DNA from: JBCCTX01 sp039197765
GTDB taxonomy: Bacteria > Bacteroidota > Bacteroidia > J057
Length of the DNA: 64,000 nt
NCBI GenBank assembly: GCA_039197765.1
Contig: JBCCTX010000003.1
Coordinates: forward strand, 1-64,000
Direction: 5' to 3'
Shown: positions 51,591 through 60,009 of the stretch, in pieces
Numbering within the stretch: position 1 is the stretch's first letter
How the letters are laid out: every line of letters starts with the position of its first letter
The notes under the pieces: model-generated
What the model saw: the letters and a program-made list of their open reading frames with translations, nothing else
The model's database searches: none
Told to the model about the DNA's origin: nothing
Program-made: the position numbers and the translations under genes

Positions 51591-53366
51591 TCATCGTTGC
51601 ACGATGAATTTTCCATAAGATCGCGTGTCGCCATAATAGCGCTGGATCAAGTAGACTCCATTGGCCAGCCTGGCAATGTCTATTTTTTGTTTCCCAGAGG
51701 GTAATTTTAATTCCATGTAGGTTACCCCATTGAAGTCAGAAATCCTCACTGCTGCAGGTCGCTCCATCTCTATGTAAAGGAAGTCTGTGGCTATATTGGG
51801 ATAGAACTTAATGGGAATTTCTTCTATTCTCAATACTTCATCTTCAGTGTCTTCAAACGAGTTTCCATTGGTATCTCCACTATTGGGTAAACCCGGGGAG
51901 ACTGCAGTCGAGGGACATCCATACACTTGGACATTGGCAAGGGATACGGGAAAAGTTTCTTGTAATTGGATCCGCACATACCTTCCACTGATTTCGCCGG
52001 TTTCCACTTGTATAGTAGGATCTGGGTATTCGCTTACCAACTCTCGCCAGATAGAAGGATCGTTGAGATTATCTTCCAGACTACTACTGGGAAAAGGATC
52101 TTTTGATACCATTACATAGGCGTTTTGTAATCGGTCTTTACAGCAGTCTGTTCGCCCAGTATAATTGATTTGGGCTAAGGTGTACTCAGTACCTAAATCC
52201 ACCTCCCACCAAGCTTCCTTTTCATGTTGGGTATGGGTAATACTTCCATTCGACCAGGGCCCTCTATCTGTACTTAGGTCATTGTCCACCGCTCTGTCTG
52301 GAGAACCAAAGCCATAGGTACTAGACTGGGAGGTTTGCTTGTTGAAGGCTAGGTTTTCCACGGCTCCACATGGGGCAACGGGTACACTGTTCTCGATATA
52401 GGTCTCCCTTTCTACAGGTTGTTCTTCAACTTCCTCCTCCTCCTCATACACCAAAGGGGGCAAGTCTCGACCATCCGGGGAGCGAGGCACTACTGCACGA
52501 AATCCTGCAGCTCCAAGGTCTCTACCCAGTTTGAACCTTACTGGTCCTAAGTATTTGACGAAAAACCGGTCGTTTTCTGGAATTTGGTTCGGCTTTTTGT
52601 CTCCAGAAGCCCATCTATATACGCCCCATCGTATATGAGGGCAGTTATCTCCATCTCTCATGGTTCTTCCTCTATACTCTATCGTAGGCTTGTTGTAGTC
52701 GTAATTTTCCGAAGCGGTATTACGGGTATTCCACGCCCAAATTTTGACAAATCCGTCTCCTCTTTTGCTGTATTTGATTTCTATTACCCAGTCGTACCAC
52801 ACGTTTTCTTCCAGTTTGATGATATCTGTTTTTTTACCTGGTGTCTGAAGCAACATCATTCCACCTGGCTTAATTTTAATTTCTGTTGAAGGGCTTCCAC
52901 TGCCACAGTTGTTTCGGAACTGAAGGAGGGTTGCAGAGTGAGAATAATCAACTGCTGTATACATGTCTGAAAATCCAACCCATACGTGTTGCCCCTCTCT
53001 GACTCCTAATCCTCGGTAGGGTTCATTGGAGTGCATTTCGGCTCGTTCAGCAGAATGGTTTTGGTTGCATCGCTCTTCGTAGTTGGAATTGGTCCAAAAC
53101 TCTACCGAACGCGTCCCGGGATACCTTTGCTGACTGGTTACGCCGAAATTAACCCTTGAACCCCGGGTATTATTTGCTCCTCCAGGTTGAGAGGGTCTCC
53201 CGCAATTAATGGACTGATGCCAAAATCTCTGGTAGTTCTCACCTGCTTCCCACATAAATACCTTATCGGCGGATTCCTGACCCCAGGCAAGGGTAACTGT
53301 GGCCAGGCGAATAGCTAATAATACCGTAAGTCTCCACTCAATAGAACTTCTGTTCATTTTTTTCAT
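51591..53366 (-). CDS. Secreted polysaccharide lyase-like protein with discoidin and T9SS domains
   Basis: A 591-residue exported protein with signal peptide ending near LAWGQ. Residues about 40-290 form a jelly-roll like PF14099 (heparin lyase I/PL20-type): HSAERAEM, ATLLQFRNNCGSG, EIKIKPGGMMLLQ, and VWYDWVIEIKYS. Residues about 335-490 are an F5/8-type discoidin domain (NLAFNKQTSQSSTYG, AVDNDLSTDRG, WWEVDLG), binding glycans. The last ~75 residues are a T9SS sorting domain (KFYPNIATDFLYI, GVYLIQRYYG). It probably degrades a polysaccharide outside the cell; the substrate is unknown. Confidence 0.83.
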   Translation of the reverse strand: MKKMNRSSIEWRLTVLLAIRLATVTLAWGQESADKVFMWEAGENYQRFWHQSINCGRPSQPGGANNTRGSRVNFGVTSQQRYPGTRSVEFWTNSNYEERCNQNHSAERAEMHSNEPYRGLGVREGQHVWVGFSDMYTAVDYSHSATLLQFRNNCGSGSPSTEIKIKPGGMMLLQTPGKKTDIIKLEENVWYDWVIEIKYSKRGDGFVKIWAWNTRNTASENYDYNKPTIEYRGRTMRDGDNCPHIRWGVYRWASGDKKPNQIPENDRFFVKYLGPVRFKLGRDLGAAGFRAVVPRSPDGRDLPPLVYEEEEEVEEQPVERETYIENSVPVAPCGAVENLAFNKQTSQSSTYGFGSPDRAVDNDLSTDRGPWSNGSITHTQHEKEAWWEVDLGTEYTLAQINYTGRTDCCKDRLQNAYVMVSKDPFPSSSLEDNLNDPSIWRELVSEYPDPTIQVETGEISGRYVRIQLQETFPVSLANVQVYGCPSTAVSPGLPNSGDTNGNSFEDTEDEVLRIEEIPIKFYPNIATDFLYIEMERPAAVRISDFNGVTYMELKLPSGKQKIDIARLANGVYLIQRYYGDTRSYGKFIVQR

Positions 53367-53410
53367 CGAATTAATTTTTCACCGTTATAGGTTAATAGCT
53401 ATACCCCCGT

Positions 53411-53427
53411 ATTCAATGCTAATGCCA
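53411..53427 (-). promoter_or_regulatory. Sigma-54-like -24/-12 promoter upstream of the lyase gene
   Basis: On the minus strand TGGCA-TTAGCA-TTGAA has the -24 TGGCA element and correct 12-base GG-to-G spacing, but TTGAA instead of TTGCA at -12. It lies about 45 bp upstream of the lyase ATG. Weak evidence; the NtrC-type regulator nearby makes it worth noting. Confidence 0.3.
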
Positions 53428-53688
53428 GCCCGTGCCAAAGTCATATTAGTAGCTGATAATGAGTGGATTAGGTAGGTTGTGACATTTTAGAGAACTAGTA
53501 TTTTTTTCACAAAAAGGAATAAGGTTCTAACATTTTGTTAAGAAAAAGAACAGCTAGAGATGGATATCAATTTTTATTAATTTATAGAAATACCTCTATT
53601 ATAAAGGGTAAGAGGTTGTGGGAATAATAAAGGAATTTATGGGAGGCATAATGCGCAATAGCAACCGTTTCTTAACCTTAATGAAAAA

Positions 53689-53710
53689 GCCATTCCCTCA
53701 AGGGAATGGC
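53689..53710 (-). terminator. Rho-independent terminator
   Basis: GCCATTCCC-TCAA-GGGAATGGC, a perfect 9-bp stem, followed on the minus strand by TTTTTCATT. It ends the 53783-54178 transcript. Confidence 0.85.
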
Positions 53711-53782
53711 CTTTGTAACTGCATCCATGTAGCAAGGTAAGGTACTGCAGAACATCCGTTTGCTCCTAAAGCATGTTTTTTG

Positions 53783-54178
53783 TCACAAGACTATGACTTT
53801 TTCTACTTTTCGATGGTTCCATTCTACTGCCCAGCACATATAAACGCCTGGAGGAATAGAAGAAAAATCCAGGTGGTTAACCCCTTCCTGCATCCAGAAT
53901 TTTCTTTCTAAAGTTCCGCTGGAATTTGTGAGATGGATAAACCCAGACTGTTTCTTTTTCAGAATGAACGTATTGGTATTAGGGCCCGGAAATAAAACGA
54001 AAGGCTCTTTGAGAGCGTCTGGGTCTTCTTGAAGTAAAAGCTCTTCATAAGAAAAGATAGCCATACTGGCTTGTTGGCTAGAATACCTAATCAGATAACT
54101 CAGGATAGTCAGACCAAGTGCAAGGAGTACAAGTAATACAAAATTGCTGGACCGTTGGAATTGAAAACTGAGGTTCAT
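53783..54178 (-). CDS. Membrane-anchored orphan T9SS sorting-domain-like protein
   Basis: A 131-residue protein: one hydrophobic helix (FVLLVLLALGLTILSYLI), a short acidic linker, and about 75 residues that read like a type A T9SS C-terminal domain: FVLFPGPNTNTFIL, GFIHLTNSSGTLERKFW, LDFSSIPPGVYMCWAVEW, KVEKVIVL. No cargo domain precedes it. The usual motif is PNP; here it is PGP. It may be a decoy or chaperone-like copy of the signal, or a remnant. It lies between the T9SS lyase and the NtrC regulator. Confidence 0.7.
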   Translation of the reverse strand: MNLSFQFQRSSNFVLLVLLALGLTILSYLIRYSSQQASMAIFSYEELLLQEDPDALKEPFVLFPGPNTNTFILKKKQSGFIHLTNSSGTLERKFWMQEGVNHLDFSSIPPGVYMCWAVEWNHRKVEKVIVL

Positions 54179-54556
54179 GGGTTTTTTAATTAAATAGGTA
54201 TATAAGCATTACCCAAAGTATGTACCCAAACCTCACGAATTTTATAAGCTACTCATAGCCAGTGATTTGTGATTTTGCTTATGACGTTTTCCTTGATTTA
54301 TCCTAACATATTGAGAGGGGGCATTCACATATTGTTAAAAAAAATATCCCTTCAGTGGAGAAACTGAAGGGACCTGTTGTAAAGTGCTATCTGGGATATT
54401 CCCAGGTATGATTTATTAACCGCTAATAAGGAGATCAAGTAAGGTGCCAAAAAATAAGAAGGCTATTTATACACCTGAATAACAGGGGCTTGTATTTATT
54501 GATTTCGAAAAGCAGGAATTTCTAGTTACAAAAAGTGGGTACCGATTCACAAATTG
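54179..54556. other. Intergenic region
   Basis: About 378 bp holding the promoter of the orphan sorting-domain gene and the terminator at 54347-54372; otherwise nothing recognisable. Confidence 0.55.
54347..54372 (-). terminator. Rho-independent terminator of the NtrC operon
   Basis: TCCCTTCAGT-ggagaa-ACTGAAGGGA, a perfect 10-bp stem, followed on the minus strand by TATTTTTTTT. It lies about 185 bp after the regulator stop. Confidence 0.85.
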
Positions 54557-55936
54557 TTATCCTCCATTGCTTTGCTTCTTGATATAGCGATAGAGGGTCT
54601 GACCGGTGATTCCTAAACGGGTTGAAACTTCTGCAACATTTCCATCATATTTCCTCAAGTAATAATCGTAGATGAATTCTTTGTACGCATTAAAGGAACT
54701 TTCCTGGAGGATCTCCAAGAGTTTTTCTTCTGGGTCTCCAAATTGAATGGCGGATGCTGCAATTTCGGTGGAATTGTGCGCAGAAATAATAGCAGCTCGC
54801 TCTATGATATTTTTGAGTTCTCGTACGTTACCAGGGTAGTGGTACCGCATGAGCCTTTCTTGGGCATCAGCGCTAAGTTCTAGCGATTCAATTCCGTTTT
54901 CCCTACAAAATCGCTCTAAGAAATAGCTAGAGAGTAAAATGATATCTGTGCCCCGGTCCCTCAGGGGGGGGATTGCTAAGGTAAAGCCCAACCTGAAAAA
55001 GAGATCTTTTCTGAACTGTCCTTCATTCACAGCTTTCTGAAGGTCTACATTGGTAGCTGCAATTACACGACAATCTACTTGTTTGGAAAAGGAGCTGCCG
55101 AGTCGACTTACCTCCCCATTCTCCAAGGCACGGAGAATTTTTGCCTGGATTTCCAAGGATGCTTCTCCCAATTCATCCAGAAATATGGTGCCTTTATGGG
55201 ATAATTCAAATTTGCCTGGGCGACTTTGGTTAGCTCCAGTAAAAGCCCCTTTTTCATAGCCAAACAATTCACTTTCGGCCAGGCTCTCTGGGATAGCAGC
55301 CATGTTAATGGTTATTAATACCTCTTCATTCCTTTGGGAGTATCGATGTATGGCTTTGGCGACTACTTCTTTTCCAACGCCCGTCTCCCCGATTAACAAA
55401 ATATCCTGGTTGAAGACCGCCACTTTCTCTATTTGTTCCCGCAAGGCTTGCATAGGAGTACTATCCCCAATAATTTCTTGGTAGTCGCCGGATAGTTCCT
55501 TTTTGAGGAGTTTATTTTCAGCCCCAACCGTCTTCTGCCTCCGAATGTTGTTCAGGGTATTTTCCAAGCGAACAGCAATATCTTCACTTTTCGTAATGTA
55601 GTCATAGGCACCAGACTGTATAAGCGAAATGGCTACTTCGATCTTGGGTTGCTTAGAGATAATGATCACCTCCAAGCCCGGATGTTCTTGTTTAAGTTCC
55701 TTTAAGGTATTAGGGTCCAGGTCTTGTGGATCACCTCCTTCTCGCGTTGGGAGCTGGTAGTCAAGGGTGATTACGTCTGGTACTTGTTTCTGTAAAGCTT
55801 TCTTCAAGGACATGATGTCTCCAAATCCTTGACATGCATAGGGATTAGGTCCTTCCTTGAGTGTATCGAGGAGCATTTCGCGGGTAAACGTTTCGTCTTC
55901 TACTACGAAAATTTGAAATTCCTGAGCAGGGATCAT
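54557..55936 (-). CDS. NtrC-family sigma-54-dependent response regulator
   Basis: A 459-residue regulator. Receiver domain (about 5-130) with VEDETFTRE, Asp in VITLDYQLPTREGGD and Lys in DYITKSED. The AAA+ domain has Walker A GETGVGKEVVAKA, the sigma-54-contacting loop GAFTGANQSRPG and Walker B IFLDELGEA. The C-terminal Fis-type HTH is NVAEVSTRLGITGQTLYRYIKK. It activates sigma-54 promoters by remodelling the holoenzyme. It lies 48 bp after the hybrid kinase on the same strand, so the two form a cognate pair. Confidence 0.95.
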   Translation of the reverse strand: MIPAQEFQIFVVEDETFTREMLLDTLKEGPNPYACQGFGDIMSLKKALQKQVPDVITLDYQLPTREGGDPQDLDPNTLKELKQEHPGLEVIIISKQPKIEVAISLIQSGAYDYITKSEDIAVRLENTLNNIRRQKTVGAENKLLKKELSGDYQEIIGDSTPMQALREQIEKVAVFNQDILLIGETGVGKEVVAKAIHRYSQRNEEVLITINMAAIPESLAESELFGYEKGAFTGANQSRPGKFELSHKGTIFLDELGEASLEIQAKILRALENGEVSRLGSSFSKQVDCRVIAATNVDLQKAVNEGQFRKDLFFRLGFTLAIPPLRDRGTDIILLSSYFLERFCRENGIESLELSADAQERLMRYHYPGNVRELKNIIERAAIISAHNSTEIAASAIQFGDPEEKLLEILQESSFNAYKEFIYDYYLRKYDGNVAEVSTRLGITGQTLYRYIKKQSNGG

Positions 55937-55984
55937 GCGTTGTTCTTCAATTAAAGGTAATACACAGACTTTTATGGGAAAGAA

Positions 55985-58444
55985 TTAGGAGGGAAGCTTT
56001 GAATAGTTGGTATAAGCCTCCAATTTGACTAGTTCTGCTTCCACCTTTTTGACAAATTCCTTTGTTAGGCTTTTTGTCGCTGCATTCCATTTCCCATTGC
56101 GAGTCATATCTTCTAAATCTGCTTGTCGTTCGACAAAGTCCTTGCCCAGGTACAAGCAAATCATGAGCATTTTATGAACGGCACGATTGACTTTCTTGCC
56201 ATCCTGTTGACGGATCCCTTTTTTAATTACGGCAACATTTTCCCTACACACTTCTATAAGTAAGCGAATTTTTTTATCAATAGCAGCTTGATTGCCCTTT
56301 AATTCCTGTTGGAGTTTCTCAACGGCATTTGCTGTTGTGGAATCCCCTTCCTTATGGACTTTATTTTCCTCGGTTGTTGAAACCCATCCGCCTCCTAGGT
56401 ATTGGGTGATTTTTTCTGCTAGTTCCTCTTGTTTATAAGGTTTGGCCAGAAAATCATTTGCCCCCGATTCCTTTGCACGCTCCAATATATCGCCAACAGA
56501 GCCCGCAGAGCACACAATTACGGGAGTCGAATCTCTCTTTTTCTCCCTTAGCCACTTAATAAAGCCTACTCCATCAACAACGGGCATATGCAGGTCTGCA
56601 AGGATAAGGTCTACCGAAAGCGATGCTAAAATTTTCTGAGCGTCTTTTCCATTCACTGCAATTTCTACTATTGCTCCCCACGACTGAAGCCACATCGAAG
56701 TGAGTTCTAAGTTCAGTCGGTCATCATCGATTACCAACATTTTCTTTCCCGATAGCATAGGGGTGGAAAGGGTTTGAGGATCTGGCAGAAGGTTTACTTC
56801 CTGAGTACTACAGACCAGATAAGGAATCCGAACTTGAACCTGGACACCTTTGCCCAGGCCTTTGCTGCGAATTTTCATTCGCCCTCTGTGTTGTCTTACC
56901 AATTGATTGGATATGGCCAAGCCCAGTCCGTGTCCCTTTGAACCGTCTCCAATGGAAAAAAATCTTCTAAACCGGGCAATTTTCCGTAAATCCTTTCTGC
57001 TGAGCCCTTTGCCTGTATCTACCACATTAAATTCTATCAAGGCTTTCTTCCGGCTGTCCCGGATGAGGGTAACCCCTAACATGACCTTTCCCTGATCCGT
57101 ATGGTTAATAGCATTTCCCAGCAGGTTGCGGATGATTTGTTTGAGCCGGACGGGATCGCCCATCACGGCTTTGGGTAGGTTGCTATCGAATTTTGCTTCG
57201 AGCTTGATTCCTTTCCTATCAGCCTCCATATAGTGGCCTGATACCACCTGATTCAGGGTTTCCAGTAATAGAAATGGGGATTTGTCTAGTTTGAATTCAC
57301 TTCGCGTAATTTTCGACAAGTCTAAAATCCCTGTAGCTAGGTGCAGTAAATGTTGGGATTCTTCTTTAATTGTCCAAATAATCCTCCTAGAGTCCGGATT
57401 GGTGATCGTCTTGCCAAGGGTTCCTGCATAGCCGATAATCGGGTGGAGGGCATTTTTGATTTCATGACTCACCTTAGAAACAAATTCTTCCCTTTTTTCG
57501 ATTTGCCTTCTGTGGAAATTGTAGTAAATGACCAGCCCAATAAGGGTGAGCATTAGAATGGAGCCCAAAATCGTGAGTAACCGAATAAAAAAGTCAAATT
57601 CATTATACAGGCTGTCTTTCGCCCGTTTCTTCATATTCTCCACCTTTGCCCCCAGCTCTGTTGTCTCTATATTGGAGCGAATTTCTGCAAGGTAGGCGTC
57701 CATCTCTTGCGCCTGATTTTTCCGGTCGTAGAATAGCCCTACCACCTTTCCCATCTTATTCTGAGAGGCTCTTCGCACAGAGGCTACCTTTCTATCTAGC
57801 TGTTTCTGACTAAAGGTAGGTTCTGGTTCTTCTTTCGGGGGCTCTTTGGGCTCAGTTTTCTCAGGAGGAGGGGCATTTTTTGCCTTTCGTCTTGCCTGCA
57901 GTCTCTTCCTATATTTCTTTGAGAATACCCATTTGAAAAAAGCCAATTTTTCTTCTTCGGCATCTGCGTTCCCTTGGGGCTTCTGAGAAGGTGTATCCGT
58001 TTTTTCCTCTAGCAATTCTCCTACGATGGCATCCAACACGTCAAAATCGTTCACCTCTAGCATGATCTCCCCCCAGGTATTGAGTCGATCTTCAGTAAGG
58101 ACAAATAGTTCCTCTTGGTTTAGTTCTTCGTTATACTGCTTTTGGCAATACAGATTTAGGGCACGAATGGTATCAGCAAGGGCCATGTAGGCTTGCTTTT
58201 CCCGTTTAGAAACTTTTGGGTCTACTACTGTATTGGTTTGAGCCTCTAATTGGTTGAGTTTATCCCGGATGATTTCTAGGGTATCGAGATAGCCTGATTG
58301 AACTTCCATGGATTCCAAATCGCTTTGGATCTTGTTGATACTCTTGTCAACTTTTTCCCGCAAATTCTGGATGCCGATGATCCCCAGGAGAAAGACAATC
58401 CCGATAGAACAGCCAAATAGAATATTGGTGCCACGCTTATTCAT
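55985..58444 (-). CDS. Hybrid sensor histidine kinase with REC and Hpt domains
   Basis: An 819-residue protein with two membrane helices (about 7-26 and 288-310) enclosing a 260-residue, mostly helical periplasmic region. That region contains a strongly basic and then Pro/Glu-rich insert at residues 168-210 (KKYRKRLQARRKAKN, then PPPEKTEPKEPPKEE). HisKA has VSHEIKNALHPIIGY with His327, HATPase_c has NLLGNAINHTD and GHGLGLAISNQ, the receiver has VDLILADLHMPVVDG, and the C-terminal Hpt-like domain has RAVHKMLMICLY. It relays phosphate to the NtrC-type regulator. Confidence 0.92.
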   Translation of the reverse strand: MNKRGTNILFGCSIGIVFLLGIIGIQNLREKVDKSINKIQSDLESMEVQSGYLDTLEIIRDKLNQLEAQTNTVVDPKVSKREKQAYMALADTIRALNLYCQKQYNEELNQEELFVLTEDRLNTWGEIMLEVNDFDVLDAIVGELLEEKTDTPSQKPQGNADAEEEKLAFFKWVFSKKYRKRLQARRKAKNAPPPEKTEPKEPPKEEPEPTFSQKQLDRKVASVRRASQNKMGKVVGLFYDRKNQAQEMDAYLAEIRSNIETTELGAKVENMKKRAKDSLYNEFDFFIRLLTILGSILMLTLIGLVIYYNFHRRQIEKREEFVSKVSHEIKNALHPIIGYAGTLGKTITNPDSRRIIWTIKEESQHLLHLATGILDLSKITRSEFKLDKSPFLLLETLNQVVSGHYMEADRKGIKLEAKFDSNLPKAVMGDPVRLKQIIRNLLGNAINHTDQGKVMLGVTLIRDSRKKALIEFNVVDTGKGLSRKDLRKIARFRRFFSIGDGSKGHGLGLAISNQLVRQHRGRMKIRSKGLGKGVQVQVRIPYLVCSTQEVNLLPDPQTLSTPMLSGKKMLVIDDDRLNLELTSMWLQSWGAIVEIAVNGKDAQKILASLSVDLILADLHMPVVDGVGFIKWLREKKRDSTPVIVCSAGSVGDILERAKESGANDFLAKPYKQEELAEKITQYLGGGWVSTTEENKVHKEGDSTTANAVEKLQQELKGNQAAIDKKIRLLIEVCRENVAVIKKGIRQQDGKKVNRAVHKMLMICLYLGKDFVERQADLEDMTRNGKWNAATKSLTKEFVKKVEAELVKLEAYTNYSKLPS

Positions 58445-58877
58445 AGGTTAGCAAAAACGCTCCAGGTTATTTGGTGGTGAAATATATAGAACGGAAGCAT
58501 TACATGAATCGACGCCTATCCTCGAAAAATTTTCAACGAGTAGTGTGTGTGGTCAGATTGTATATGTGCAGGGTAGAAACGCGGATACAAGAATTTTGGA
58601 GGAAATTGGCGGTTGATTGATTCATATCTACAGCGCTTGATTCTATTCGCAAGGTACAGAATTTTTCCTTTTTTCTGAAGATGCTGGATACCGAACTATC
58701 TAATTTTTTGCGCTATGAAAACCAATTTCCAATTTTAGTGGTTAGAAATGGAAAGAATGGTTTAAAATTTTATGGATTTTGTTTAATGTTGCTGTTGGGG
58801 AAAGTGATTGGAAGTTGATGTTTCTTTAACCTGATCCTTCACCTAATACTATTGACCCCCATCCATACTAACTTAAT
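58445..58877. other. Intergenic region between divergent operons
   Basis: About 433 bp between the hybrid kinase and the RND operon. No gene or strong repeat is apparent; promoters for both directions must be here. Confidence 0.5.
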
Positions 58878-59999
58878 ATGTATATGAGCAGATCTTTTTC
58901 GGTGGGCTTAGCCTTTGTGCTTCTCATAATAGTCGCCGGACTATACAACTGGATCACTGGAATGAAAAAACCAGCGGAAAGGAAAATAGTAGAAAGGATA
59001 ATAAAACAGGTAAAGGTCACTCCTGTTAAGAACCAGACCCTACAAACTGAGCTTGAATTGACGGGTCGCCTGGTAGCTAAACAAAAGGTGGAAGTATTTG
59101 CGGAAGTGGGGGGAACCCTTTTACCCAATGGAAACCGCTTCCGAGAAGGGAATTATTTCAAAAAAGGAGAAAAGCTGATAGGCATAGATGACGAAGAACC
59201 TCGTCTTGCCCTGCTTGCGCAAAAGAGTGCCTTGATGAATCAGATTACCCTGATGCTTCCCGATTTAAAGTCCGACTATACTTCGAGTTTTCCAGCCTGG
59301 GAAAGCTATGTGAATGAAATGAAATTGGAAGCGCCTTTAACCGAATTTCCTGCGGCTGCATCGGAACAAGAACGATATTTCATTTCCTCAAGGAACCTGT
59401 ATAATCTATTTTATTCTATAAAGAGTGCAGAAAGCCGGTTGAATAAGTATCAAATCTATGCTCCATTTAGTGGGGTAGTGGCTTCATCAGCCATTACAGA
59501 AGGAACCTTGGTACGGGCAGGGCAAAAAATGGGAGATTTCATGAATGCCTATGCCTATGAACTAGAAGCCTCGGTGAATGAGGCCGACATAGATTTGTTG
59601 AAAAGAGGTAGTAAAGTAGACTTATATTCAGATACGGGTACTGAAACCTGGAAGGGTACCGTATCTCGTATTAGCCAGGTGGTAGACCCTGCTACCCAAA
59701 CGATAAAAGTGTTCATTTCAACTTCCGGGAAGGGCCTGAAGGAAGGGATGTACTTGAATGGCAAAGCCAGTGGAAGAGAAATTGAGGAAGTAATCGAAAT
59801 TCCTAGAAATCTCCTTATTGAACAGGAAAATGTTTTTGTGGTAAGGGATTCACTGATGGACCTGAAAGAAATATTTCCTGTTCACCTTACTACCCGTACT
59901 GCGATAGTGAAAGGGTTGAAAGATGGGGATATGCTCGTTAATGAAACTGTCGCAGGAGCCTATGACGGATTAGCGGTTTCTCCTATTATTCAACCTTGA
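58878..59999 (+). CDS. RND efflux periplasmic adaptor (membrane fusion protein)
   Basis: A 373-residue HlyD/AcrA-type adaptor. An N-terminal helix (VGLAFVLLIIVAGLYNWI) anchors it, with lipoyl and hairpin domains next (LTGRLVAKQKVEVFAEVGGTL, YQIYAPFSGVVASSAITEGTLV) and beta-barrel segments following (SVNEADIDLLKRGSKVDLY). It links the inner-membrane pump to TolC. It is first in a three-gene operon; an in-frame Met at residue 3 is a possible alternative start. Confidence 0.93.
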   Translation: MYMSRSFSVGLAFVLLIIVAGLYNWITGMKKPAERKIVERIIKQVKVTPVKNQTLQTELELTGRLVAKQKVEVFAEVGGTLLPNGNRFREGNYFKKGEKLIGIDDEEPRLALLAQKSALMNQITLMLPDLKSDYTSSFPAWESYVNEMKLEAPLTEFPAAASEQERYFISSRNLYNLFYSIKSAESRLNKYQIYAPFSGVVASSAITEGTLVRAGQKMGDFMNAYAYELEASVNEADIDLLKRGSKVDLYSDTGTETWKGTVSRISQVVDPATQTIKVFISTSGKGLKEGMYLNGKASGREIEEVIEIPRNLLIEQENVFVVRDSLMDLKEIFPVHLTTRTAIVKGLKDGDMLVNETVAGAYDGLAVSPIIQP

Positions 60000-60009
60000 A
60001 AACAGTAGC

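Larger units (their letters stand above)
53367..53782. other. Intergenic region
   Basis: About 416 bp between two minus-strand genes. It contains a candidate sigma-54 site at 53411-53427 and the terminator at 53689-53710. No gene is seen. Confidence 0.55.

Noticed and set aside
53423..53437. TGGCACGGGCTGGCA as a sigma-54 promoter
   Set aside because: The GG and GC elements are one base too close for a -24/-12 promoter; the neighbouring TGGCATTAGCATTGAA has correct spacing and was reported instead.
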